Assembly (NCBI GenBank): GCA_913061235.1
Contig: CAJXTB010000017.1
Coordinates: 62,001 to 126,000, forward strand
Direction of reading: 5' to 3'
DNA from: an uncultured Pseudomonadota bacterium
GTDB taxonomy: Bacteria > Myxococcota_A > UBA796 > GCA-2862545
DNA length: 64,000 nt
Below are positions 43,186 through 52,200 of this stretch, piece by piece; the first letter of the stretch is position 1, and the number at the start of each line of letters is the position of its first letter. A program made the translations under genes and the position numbers. Below the pieces are notes generated by a model. The model was not told the origin of the DNA. It was given only the letters and a program-made list of their open reading frames with translations, and did no database searches.

Positions 43186-43764
43186 TTAGATGCGGGAAGT
43201 GGTGGCCCAGATAGAGACGAGGTCGCCGCCGTCATCAACCGATGCGCGGGGGAACTCGACGACGAGCGAGGTCACGTTTGTGCCTGCGAGTGCGTCACGG
43301 GTGCTGTCGAAGGACAGCGTGCCGGTGCTCAATGTGGTTCGGAATCCGCCGAGGTCGAAGAAGAAGGGGTCTTCGCGAAGACCGGCGAAGATACTGACGT
43401 CACCACTGACGAAGGACTCGCCGACCGCGCCGTGAACGACGGTGCCATCTGGCATGGTGGCTTGGACGCCCCAGGCGCCATCATCGGACATGCCGAAGCG
43501 CAGGTCGATGGAGCTGTCAGCGATATTGTCTGCATCACTGTCGAAATGAATTTGGTACAGGACGTCTGCATCGTATGTAGCGGTTCCGCCTGCAGCACCT
43601 AGGCCGGCGAATGTGAGTGCGACGGTGACATCATCACCAGCGTACCAAGCGTACAAGTCAGCGATATCGGCGGCTGGGTCGGCTTGGGTGCCGGGGGCCT
43701 CCGCGTGGTCCGCTGCGAAAGCGGGGAGGGCGACGAATAGCGCCGCAAAGGTGAGTTTCTTCAT
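43186..43764 (-). CDS. DUF4331 family secreted protein (short)
   Basis: The 192-aa product starts at ATG 43764 after GGAG, with a signal peptide (MKKLTFAALFVALPAFA). The mature start DHAEAPGTQADPAADIADLYAWY is the DUF4331 signature, followed by FAGL and YQIHFDSDADNIAD. Known members are 400-500 aa, so this one stops half way. First gene of the three-gene operon. Confidence 0.75.
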   Translation of the reverse strand: MKKLTFAALFVALPAFAADHAEAPGTQADPAADIADLYAWYAGDDVTVALTFAGLGAAGGTATYDADVLYQIHFDSDADNIADSSIDLRFGMSDDGAWGVQATMPDGTVVHGAVGESFVSGDVSIFAGLREDPFFFDLGGFRTTLSTGTLSFDSTRDALAGTNVTSLVVEFPRASVDDGGDLVSIWATTSRI

Positions 43765-44092
43765 GGTGGGCTCCGTTTGACGCACGAATCCTGTTGTGCC
43801 ATTTGGCAGGACATTCATACGTTCCAGGGTGAGTGTCACGGTGGCGACCTCGCCGTTGAGGCGAGTGTGTTTGTGTGACATGAACCTCTACGGACGCAGG
43901 TTTGTTTTAGATCACTGTTCGGCCCGGATTTGTTTTCGTCGCACCCGCTGGATGTTGGAATAAGCTAGGTTTGACCACTTCTTATTTTGTAGAAAACGCT
44001 TGAAAAAAAGTCTGGCTTTTGTGTTGAGCCGGCTGGTTTTTGTGTGGAGCGGAGCCGCGGTTGGCGATAGATGTGCGCCCTGTGAGGGTGGT
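43765..44092. other. Divergent intergenic region
   Basis: The 328 bp include an AT-rich stretch (about 43900-44050) that likely holds the promoters of the DUF4331 operon and of the plus-strand coiled-coil gene. A 6-bp hairpin (CTCGCC/GGCGAG, 43849-43865) is present. A TTG-started frame from 44000 would extend the coiled-coil protein but has no ribosome-binding site. Confidence 0.45.
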
Positions 44093-44752
44093 ATGAACAA
44101 GTGGATTGGCCCGGTTGTGGGCGGCGTTGCCTTGATTGTGGGCTTGGTGAACCTCGTTGCGCTCCAAGGCGTGTCGAGTCGGTTGGACTCGCTCGCAGAG
44201 AGTCAGCTAGCCATGACGCACGATGTCGCGGACTCGGACCGTGGGTCTCGTCGCGGTGGCCGGGAAGGGCTGGTTCGTGAGCGTCGTGGTCGGTCTGCAG
44301 ACGTTGAAGAGAGAAGAGAGGTGCGCGCTCTGGATGAAGCCGCCGCTCTAGGAGTGGACATGGACGACCCGGTCGCAGTGGAGGAGCTGACTGCTCGACT
44401 GGCCGAACGCATGGAAGAGCGGGAGATGTCCGAACGCGAGACGCGGCACCAGACCTTCATGGACGAAGCGAGCGAGGAAGTGCGTCGGTTCGGTGAGGAG
44501 CGCTTCTGGTCGCAGAGCACGACGGATGATGTGGTGGGCGAAGTTCAGGCCCGAATGGAGTCGTGGCACACCCTTCGCACAGAGATGCGTGAGGGCGGTG
44601 TGTCGCGGTTTGAAGGCCGGCGGGAGATGGAAGCGCTCAGCGAAGAAAGCGACGCAAAGCTGGCGTCATTGATGAGTGACGAAGACCTCGATGCGCTGCG
44701 TGACTCGGTCCTACCAGGGCGTGGTCCCGGACGCGGGCCGGGTCGTCGCTAG
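44093..44752 (+). CDS. Membrane-anchored coiled-coil protein
   Basis: The 219-aa product starts at ATG 44093 after GAGG. One membrane segment (residues 4-26, GPVVGGVALIVGLVNLVAL) is followed by an Arg/Glu-rich helical region (ARLAERMEEREMSERETRHQ) and a Gly/Arg tail (GRGPGRGPGRR). The helical part is loosely like periplasmic Spy/CpxP-type sensors but lacks their LTxxQ motif. Stop shared with the convergent gene in CTAG. Confidence 0.6.
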   Translation: MNKWIGPVVGGVALIVGLVNLVALQGVSSRLDSLAESQLAMTHDVADSDRGSRRGGREGLVRERRGRSADVEERREVRALDEAAALGVDMDDPVAVEELTARLAERMEEREMSERETRHQTFMDEASEEVRRFGEERFWSQSTTDDVVGEVQARMESWHTLRTEMREGGVSRFEGRREMEALSEESDAKLASLMSDEDLDALRDSVLPGRGPGRGPGRR

Positions 44753-45237
44753 GGTTTTGAGGGGGTGGTCGGTGCGACAGGAGCCGGCGGCTGGCGTGTT
44801 GGCATCACCATCCTTCCTCTGTAGTGATTAACGGGGCGGAAAGGGGGGGCTGGTTCTGCAGAAACGGCGTTGGTGTCGCCTTCGATGTCCTGACGGACGT
44901 TTTTCGCGCCGTGCTCGCCAAACAGCGCAATCAGCGCGGTTTCGGGCAGGTTGTCTAGACCATCGGCCATGGCAGGTGCGGCCACGAAGATTGCGGCTGC
45001 CGCTGCGGCGGCGCGTCCTAGGTTGAACAGGACATTTCCTTCGCTGTCTGTGGCCCACTCTCCGCACATCGACTGGTCTGAGCCCCGCATTCTTAGAAAG
45101 CGAGCGGCATCGTCTGCGGTCATACCGGAGATGTCGTTTACGTCTTCCTGGCACTGGTCACAGAACCACTTTCCGCCCGCTTTTTCGGGCGTCTTGCCTG
45201 CCTTGAGAGGGCAAGATTTGGCTAGGGTCAGTCGCAT
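44749..45237 (-). CDS. Small CxxC protein with membrane segment
   Basis: The 162-aa product starts at ATG 45237 after GGAG. It has Cys pairs (SCPLK, FCDQCQEDVNDISGMT) suggestive of a zinc or redox site, a region DDAARFLRMRG, then a hydrophobic Ala-rich segment (AAAAAAAIFVAAPAMA) and a Pro-rich tail. The N-terminal module occurs in secreted or membrane proteins of related bacteria as far as I recall, without known function. It follows the PhoX-like gene by 62 bp. Confidence 0.6.
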   Translation of the reverse strand: MRLTLAKSCPLKAGKTPEKAGGKWFCDQCQEDVNDISGMTADDAARFLRMRGSDQSMCGEWATDSEGNVLFNLGRAAAAAAAIFVAAPAMADGLDNLPETALIALFGEHGAKNVRQDIEGDTNAVSAEPAPPFRPVNHYRGRMVMPTRQPPAPVAPTTPSKP

Positions 45238-45299
45238 GGTGGCTCCGGGGCTGTGGTGATGCAACGCAGTCCAGACACCCAACTTACAGTACGTTGTTC

Positions 45300-46547
45300 C
45301 TATGCGGGTGCGTGAAAAGGTCCGGTGATCTCGTAGGTGAGGCCTTGGGTTGCGCCGAGCGCCCGCTGCGAGCTGAAGTACAGCCGAGTTCCGCTCGGGT
45401 CGAAGTCGGGTCCAGTGACCTCTGAGCCGTCCTGTCCAACCAGCTGCATGAGTGGTCGTAGCGTTCCGTCTGGGAGGATGGCGACGATCTGCATGGACCC
45501 GCCGTCTTCGGCAACCAACACGTCGCCGCAGCATGAAACCGTGAGGTTGTCGACGCCGCTGAGTATGGGTTCGTCGGAGGTTTCCCGGTCGTACAGCGTG
45601 GACAGAAGGCCCGTCTCAGTGTTGTAGGCCCACACCCGGTTGTCGCCCTTAGTCGAAAAGAAGACCACGCCTTCGTGCCACCAAATGCCCTCTCCACCCG
45701 TGAATACCGTGGCCTCAGCGACTTGCTCGCGGGTATCGAGTTCCCCGTCTGCCTGTGGGTCGGGGAGGTCGCGCCAGTCCACAACGGAGTCGTCTCCAAC
45801 CACCGCGACTTGTAGGCGTCCAGAGGTGAGATCTGGGTCGCCGCTGTCTGTCAGGGCGTCCGGAACGAACCGGTACAGACAGCCATCCGTCTCATCTTCA
45901 CTCAGGTAGACGTGTGCGTTGATGGGGTCGATTGTTGCGGCCTCGTGCCGGAAGCGCCCAAGTGCGAGCCGCTCCACTCCCTCGACCTCTCCCCATGGGT
46001 CGCACTCCCACACGCGACCACCACCGAGCTCCTCGCAGGACAGCCAGGTGTGCCACGGGGTCTTCCCGCCGGCACAGTTCATATTGGTGGCGGTGAGGAT
46101 GGGGTAGGCATCGACAATCTCGCCATCTGCGTCGAAGCGCAGGGCGCCGACACCGCCGGCGATGGGAATCTCCGAGTTTGAGACGTAGATCCAGCCACCA
46201 TCTTCGGTTGCAAAGGTAGCCCCACCGTCCGGTAGGACGTGCCAGATGTAGGTGTCTGGTCCCATTACGGGGGCGCCGCTACGTGCGACAATGCGGGCGC
46301 TGAATCCTTCTGGCAGGCGCATTCCAAGGGCATTCGGCTCGCCGAGCGGCCCGATTTGGTCAATGACAGAGCGCAGCGCAGGCGGCTCGGGAATGTTGCG
46401 GATGGCCTCGGACAAGCTGGTGTCTGGTTCGGTGTCCGAGCTCGATTCCGGCGTGCATGCCGACAGGCTGACTGGCGCGACAGCTGCGGCAAAGCTGCCG
46501 AGCCCTGAACGAAGAATGCTTCGACGAGAGGGGGACGGGTTGGACAT
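45300..46547 (-). CDS. PhoX/DUF839-family secreted protein
   Basis: The 415-aa product starts with a Tat-like signal (SRRSILRSGLG) and a possible lipobox (VSLSAC). PhoX-like motifs are NCAGGKTPWHTWLSCEE, FRHEAATIDP and GGEGIWWHEGVVFFSTKG, the calcium/iron-binding propeller of PhoX alkaline phosphatases. Many DUF839 members are not proven phosphatases, so phosphate scavenging is plausible, not certain. Confidence 0.75.
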   Translation of the reverse strand: MSNPSPSRRSILRSGLGSFAAAVAPVSLSACTPESSSDTEPDTSLSEAIRNIPEPPALRSVIDQIGPLGEPNALGMRLPEGFSARIVARSGAPVMGPDTYIWHVLPDGGATFATEDGGWIYVSNSEIPIAGGVGALRFDADGEIVDAYPILTATNMNCAGGKTPWHTWLSCEELGGGRVWECDPWGEVEGVERLALGRFRHEAATIDPINAHVYLSEDETDGCLYRFVPDALTDSGDPDLTSGRLQVAVVGDDSVVDWRDLPDPQADGELDTREQVAEATVFTGGEGIWWHEGVVFFSTKGDNRVWAYNTETGLLSTLYDRETSDEPILSGVDNLTVSCCGDVLVAEDGGSMQIVAILPDGTLRPLMQLVGQDGSEVTGPDFDPSGTRLYFSSQRALGATQGLTYEITGPFHAPA

Positions 46548-46638
46548 GGCGAAGCTCCGTTGTCTGCACAGGGGTGGTTTCTAACATCACCACGTGCCAC
46601 CGTGCGCCAGGGTATGGAGTGGCCCCCCGGAGGTGTGT

Positions 46639-47319
46639 GTGTCGATTACTCCTGAATTGGTTCAGTTCATGGATGAGCTCGCGGACAACAACAACCGTGA
46701 GTGGTTCAACGCGAACAAGAAGCGCTATGAAAAGGACGTGAAAGAGGCGTCCTTAGCGTTCATTCGTGAGTTCGCAGAGGTGCTCCCGACCGTCGCCCCG
46801 CACATCGAAGCGGTCGCGAAGGTGCAGGGTGGGTCGCTCTTTCGCATCTATCGAGACACGCGATTCAGCAAAGACAAGACGCCGTACAAGACCAACGTAG
46901 CGATGCATTTTCGCCACACCCACACGTCGAAAGACGTTCATGGTCCTGGGTTCTACCTTCACTTTGGACCCGGCGGAGCCACGCTAGGGGCCGGTATGTG
47001 GGGGCCAGCCAAGGAGGCGCTGAAGGCCCTGCGAGACGCCATCAGTGCGGACGCTACCGCGTGGAGTGAGGTGTGGGACGAGACGACGGCCTCAGGCTGG
47101 GATTGGTACGGAGACAACGCGCTAAAGCGGGCTCCAAAGGGCTACGACCCCGACCATCCAGCCATTGAGACGCTCAAGCGCAAGAGCTTTGCCATCACCC
47201 GGCCAATCGACCTAGATGATGTGTACAAAGCTGGTTTCGCCGAGCGATTAGCCGACTACTACGCTGAGACCTCGCCGTTGATGGCCTTTGAGTGCGAAGC
47301 TATCGGCGTTCCATACTAG
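46639..47319 (+). CDS. DUF2461 family protein
   Basis: The 226-aa product starts at GTG 46639, with GGAGG 5 nt upstream; GTG 46633 lies inside the ribosome-binding site. Family blocks are ADNNNREWFNANKKRYE, FRIYRDTRFSKDKTPYKTN and GFYLHFGPGG, matching DUF2461/TIGR02453. Cytoplasmic; function unknown. Confidence 0.85.
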   Translation: MSITPELVQFMDELADNNNREWFNANKKRYEKDVKEASLAFIREFAEVLPTVAPHIEAVAKVQGGSLFRIYRDTRFSKDKTPYKTNVAMHFRHTHTSKDVHGPGFYLHFGPGGATLGAGMWGPAKEALKALRDAISADATAWSEVWDETTASGWDWYGDNALKRAPKGYDPDHPAIETLKRKSFAITRPIDLDDVYKAGFAERLADYYAETSPLMAFECEAIGVPY

Positions 47320-47344
47320 TCCCTGCGTCTTGGTGTGGCCCCGT

Positions 47345-48169
47345 CTACGGAACCCACGTGCTGACGGCGGCACTGCCCACGGAGAAGGACTCGCGCACAG
47401 GTTCGCTGCGTCCGTCGCCGTACACCACGGTACCAATGACCTCGTAGTCACCGGGGTCTAGGGTTCCCGACCATGTCGCTTCCATATCGGCAGTCTGACC
47501 TGGTAGAATTCGCTTGGGATTCCCTTGGAATCGGGCCAAGACCTCGTGGTCTCGCCGGTCTCGAATCGCACCCATGAACTCCGGGAAGCTGTGGGTATCG
47601 CCTCTGTTTTCGCTGGTTAGGCGAAGGGTGAGGGGAGAGGTCGCTGTGGGCGGGTCAATGGAGGCGGACAGCAGGGATAAGCTGTGGTCTTCCGTCCCCT
47701 GGGTCGACATCAGAATGGGTACGGCAATTCGACCACCCGGTCGCATGCTGAACCCCTCGGATGATGGGGTTCCGGTACGCGCTTCGACGAACGCCACTGC
47801 GTAGTGTCCGCCGTCAACGTTCTCTGGCATGGAGACATGAACCGCGATGCGCGCAGTGTCTCCCGGCTGTACCACCTGAACTTCGGGGACCATGCTGACC
47901 CACGTTGCGCCAGAGCGCTCGAAAGTGCCCGGCGGACCGAACGCATGTCGTCCATCGGCGTGGTACCACCAGTCCCACGCGTACGCATTGACGGTGAGTG
48001 GCGTCTCGCCATTGTTGGTGATGGAGAGGGTTCGGCTCGCGGTCGATCCGGCTTCCATCTCAATGGTCTGCTGGGCGGGTGCCACAGTCAATGAGATGGC
48101 TGACGCCGTCTGCACCACGGCGAGTAGCGCGCCGGTAATGCACAGGCGCAACCAGTTTGTACGATGCAT
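47345..48169 (-). CDS. Periplasmic PapD-like chaperone
   Basis: The 274-aa product has a signal peptide (CITGALLAVVQTASA) and two Ig-like domains. The N-terminal domain (SLTVAPAQQTIEMEAGST, RTLSITNNGETPLTVNAYAW, VQPGDTARIAVHVSMPE) matches the N-terminal fold of fimbrial periplasmic chaperones and DUF916-type surface proteins. It is the last gene of an operon coding for two subunit-like proteins and an outer-membrane protein, so it probably guides or stabilises the subunits. The classical G1-strand chaperone motif is not unambiguous. Confidence 0.65.
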   Translation of the reverse strand: MHRTNWLRLCITGALLAVVQTASAISLTVAPAQQTIEMEAGSTASRTLSITNNGETPLTVNAYAWDWWYHADGRHAFGPPGTFERSGATWVSMVPEVQVVQPGDTARIAVHVSMPENVDGGHYAVAFVEARTGTPSSEGFSMRPGGRIAVPILMSTQGTEDHSLSLLSASIDPPTATSPLTLRLTSENRGDTHSFPEFMGAIRDRRDHEVLARFQGNPKRILPGQTADMEATWSGTLDPGDYEVIGTVVYGDGRSEPVRESFSVGSAAVSTWVP

Positions 48170-48252
48170 TCGAACTCCTGGGGGAATGACTATCTATGTG
48201 TATGAATCGGTACTGTGGCCCAATGCTTTAGGGGACATTGAGGCAGTAACGA

Positions 48253-48801
48253 TCAGGGGATAATCGCCGTGTAGACGACTTCCTTCTGCTGTAGACCTTC
48301 GGTTCGTGTCGTGAGCTCGAGGGCCAGTTCGTGAGTGTAGGGCTCGTCCAGCGGAATACCGGCGGCGACCAACGTGGGAAATGCGGTGACCGGCGTTGCC
48401 GATGTGCCGGTCCATTGGGTGCCGGACGCTCCGACCCAGACGCTGGCATCTCCGAGGTCTCGCACCGTCTGTACATACAGGTCGACAGCGCTCGGTTGTG
48501 CCGCGCGGTCCGCTGTTGTGCGAGCGACCGACCGCGGCATTGTGATGGCCGTGGATACGGAGACGGGCGACAGGTAGGCGTTGCGAATCGGAATGAAGGC
48601 GTCTTCGGCTTCCCAGTGCGCGGTAGCGGTGACCTCAATGACCAAGAAGGTGCCATCGGCGTGGTCGTACCGCTGGCCGGCGTCTGTCGTCCCTCTAAGT
48701 GGACTGACTTGCCCGAAGTTTATCTGGGCGTCGCCGGTCTGCTCCGACTCAACTTCGAGAGTGATGGAGCCTGCGAATGCCAAGGAAATAAGCGCAATCA
48801 T
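48253..48801 (-). CDS. Secreted subunit-like protein (minor pilin-like)
   Basis: The 182-aa product starts at ATG 48801, whose ATGA overlaps the lipoprotein stop. A short signal peptide (MIALISLAFAGS) precedes a beta-rich domain (SITLEVESEQTGDAQINFG, ending ELTTRTEGLQQKEVVYTAIIP), resembling pilin-type beta-sandwich subunits with a terminal strand. It is probably exported and assembled with the protein at 52969. No close family recognised. Confidence 0.55.
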   Translation of the reverse strand: MIALISLAFAGSITLEVESEQTGDAQINFGQVSPLRGTTDAGQRYDHADGTFLVIEVTATAHWEAEDAFIPIRNAYLSPVSVSTAITMPRSVARTTADRAAQPSAVDLYVQTVRDLGDASVWVGASGTQWTGTSATPVTAFPTLVAAGIPLDEPYTHELALELTTRTEGLQQKEVVYTAIIP

Positions 48802-49172
48802 CGCCGTACCACCAGCCATTGTCGGCGTCGTCCACCTGGCTCAACTTCACATGAGCCCACCAGACGGTTGTGTTCCAGGGACGCGCTGCAGTTCGGCATT
48901 CCGTCCGCAGTTGCGAAGGTGAGGGGAGCGCTGTTGGATGGTGTGGCCATCATGACCCAGTGCTCCTGTGCATCGGGATGATTGAGTTGCAGTTCGGCAT
49001 GAACACCGTCGCCAGCTGAGCCGAAGACACGAAGTATGACCGGACTTGCATCCAGTGCTCCATGCCACGTTCCCAGCAAGGGAGAGGACGAGCCTTCACT
49101 TGTGTGCTGCACCACCGCGGGACGGTGGGCGCAGGCGGCCAGGAGTGGGAACAGGCAGAGTGCCCGGAACAT
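48798..49172 (-). CDS. Small lipoprotein of the surface-fibre operon
   Basis: The 124-aa product has a lipobox (FPLLAAC) and a lipocalin-like or beta-sandwich mature part (GTWHGALDASPVILRVFG, GSCEVEPGGRRRQW). The ATG 49172 follows AGAGG. It is coupled to the minor subunit gene. It may serve as an anchor or pilotin-like partner of the 1242-aa outer-membrane protein, which is inference. Confidence 0.55.
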   Translation of the reverse strand: MFRALCLFPLLAACAHRPAVVQHTSEGSSSPLLGTWHGALDASPVILRVFGSAGDGVHAELQLNHPDAQEHWVMMATPSNSAPLTFATADGMPNCSASLEHNRLVGSCEVEPGGRRRQWLVVRR

Positions 49173-49227
49173 GGGTGAACCTCTCGCTCCCAGCATCGGA
49201 CGGACGGCGCCGATGTTGAGCACGAAA

Positions 49228-52200
49228 TCACTGGGAAGCGACAGCCAGCAGCGAATCAAGTGGACCGCGTCTGCGAAGACGACGACGCACCCGAATATCG
49301 ACGGGTTCGGACTCGCCACCCCGCAGCTGTGCGATGAGCTGTACGCGTCCTGGGCCAACGGCGACCGGCTGGCCATTGATGTCAATGTCGATGACGCTCG
49401 AGTCGGACGACGCCCAACGAATGCCAGATGCCGGTTGAACACCGCCACCCTCATAAACAGCGGTCGCCACTGCATGAATCGTCTCTCCGACGGCGATGGT
49501 CGGAGTGGTTGCGACGGTGACGCCGGCCAGTCCTCTCTGTCGAACAGAGACCTGAATGCTGGGTGACTCGACCCCAGCGACGGTCGCCCAGAGAGTGGTG
49601 TCTCCTTCACGCATGGCCAGAAGGGTACCGTTCGCCGTGACCTGGATGACGCCGGGATTTGTGGAGGTCCAGCGTGCCGCTGCCGAGACATCGGACCGTC
49701 GATCGGTGGCGTGTCGAGCAGTGAGTGGCACGCTGACGGCGCGGCCAATCTGCGTGCGAATGGTCTCGTCTGGAACGAGCAGCGCCATGATGGGGTCGGC
49801 GACGACGCTCACCTCGACCTGCTGTGACCGTGCATCTCCCATGATGGCGGTCAGCGTCGTAGTGCCAACGCCGGTGGCTTCGAGCCATCCGTCAGGTGTC
49901 ACGGTGACAATACCGTCGGTGTCGACGTCCCAGTTGATGTATTGGTCGAGACGCGACAGCGAACCGTCGGAAAAGACGACGGTAGCGGTGAGCGGGACCT
50001 GGCCACCCATTGGAATGGTGGTGCTACCTACGGTGGCAACGACGCCAGTAGCGGCAACGTCGGGAATGACATCCAGGCGGACTGCCGACTCGCTGGTGAC
50101 ATCGATGCCTGGATTCCCAGTGACCTCAAGGGCAATGGGTCGGCTCTCAATCTCGCCAGCTCGCACGCGGAGAATGGTGGTGCCAACGCGGGTGCCACGA
50201 ACCACACCGGACTCAACGCGGGCTACGGTCGGGTCGTCGATGAACCACTCGCGCTCTACGGTAAGTGGCGTCCGACTTAGGTCACGTTGGACCCCAACGA
50301 ACGGGTCATCAATTGCTGCACCGGCGGCCACGTGAATGACTGGCGTAGCAGCTCGAATGGCGAGCAATCCATCCGGGGCTTGGTCCAAGAAGGCGGGCTC
50401 TGGAATGAACAGGTCTACGCTGTTGATTTCTTCGGGATCGGCGGTCAATCTGGTATATCGGTCTCGATTTCCGCCATCGACCCACAGGTGGTAGCGCGCC
50501 GCCTCCAAGTCGCGGAACAAGTAGCCACCGTCGGCATTGGTCTTGGCGACCGACCCGTCCGACAGGTGGACCCACATGTTGCTTGCCGGGTAGTCGGCCG
50601 GATCAACAGTGCCACTGCGGTTGGTATCGACCCACACAGTGCCCGAGATGGAGCGCATGACGCGCACGGGAAACTCTGCGGTGACTGTGGTGCCGGGTGC
50701 AAGGTCGATGACTTGGTCGAGCGGACCCAGCGGAACAATGCCGGCTGGCAGGTCATCGAGCGCGACACTGACCTTCCAAGTTCCTGCGCGGACACCGCGA
50801 AAGCTGAACAGCCCACCTTGGCTGGCGACCGTGTCCACCACTGTGCCGTTGACGTCGGACAGCGTGACCTGTGGGATGGAGTAGCCGAACTCGCCGGGGT
50901 CGTAGCGCCGGTCGCTGTCACCATCGACGAACAGACGTCCTTCGATGTGGCCGCCGGGACGCATTGCAAAGGACTCGCTCACGCCGCGAAGCGCGGAGAT
51001 GGTCACTTCGCGTTCAGCGCCATCGACACTGGCCCAGAATCCTCGGTCAACCTTTACACTGTGACGTCCGGGAAGAACGCCACCGAAACGGAACTGGCCG
51101 CGGCGGTCTGTCTGAGTAGTCCGAACGCCATCGACTGTGACCGTGATGCCGGAGATGACGGATTCGCCCGGGTCGAGCACTGCGTCACCGTCGAGGTCTT
51201 CGAAGACCTGTCCGCGAATGACACCCGACAATCCGAACCAGCCAATGTCGCTGCCGATGGTGTCGTGCAGGATGACCGAAGCCTCCATCCGCCAGCGCGC
51301 CGTCGCATTTTCGTCCCGGGCCAACGACCGCCAGCCGGACAGGTCCAGCTGGATGGGTTCGGAGACGCGCCAGGTGGTGGCTGCAGAGACCAGGGGGCGC
51401 CACCCGCTCTCTGCGGGAGTCACGAAGTGGTCCAAGCCCAGGTCGACTTGGCTGTCTACGGGACCTCGGACCCATCGACCGCCCAGGCCAATGCGTTCGC
51501 TGGTGGACTTGCGCGTGTCGCCCCACAGGCGAAGGCCTCGGTACGAGCCGATGACCGAAGCGCGGTAGCGGTCGCCGTAGCCCAGGCGCACGTGGTGGCG
51601 CATTGCGGAACGTCCGCTAGTCCATTGATATTCGGCATTCGCGCCGCCAAAGAAGGTAGTCGTCGGATCGACTTGAATCCCTGCATTGAGGCCGTGGGTT
51701 GCCGCTGCCACGTCTCCGACCACCACCGTGCCGCTTCGCCAGACGGCGTGAGCGGCGGTGACTCGGTTGGGTTGCCACCGCGCGCCAATTCCGCCCATTG
51801 CGGTCGTTGTGGACAGTAGACCGCTGTCCCCACTTCCTTGGTGGACAGCTACGCTGATTCCCGTGAGGGTCCACCGACGATTCACTTGGAATGCGGCAGA
51901 CAAGTCGCTGCGCAGCCGTGAGCCGCGGGTTTGCTGAGTGAGCGACATGCCGGCGCTCTGCCAGGTGACGCGGGCGCCAATGTCGGTGCGCTTGGCGGCG
52001 AAGCGCCCGTCCAACAACGCTGAGGTAGCGCCACCTAGAGTGGAAAACTCGGCGTAGCCACGCATGGACTCCCGCGTCATGCCGACGCCCGCTCGGGTGG
52101 ACAATCGCGGCGCTTGGTCCGGACTTGTGATCACGCCAACTTGACCGTCCCACCATGCTTTTCCGACTTCGCCGTGTGCGACGGCCGCCAAGCCTGCGAT

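Noticed and set aside
44000-44092. N-terminal extension of the coiled-coil gene from TTG 44000
   Set aside because: No ribosome-binding site, while ATG 44093 has one and directly starts a membrane anchor.
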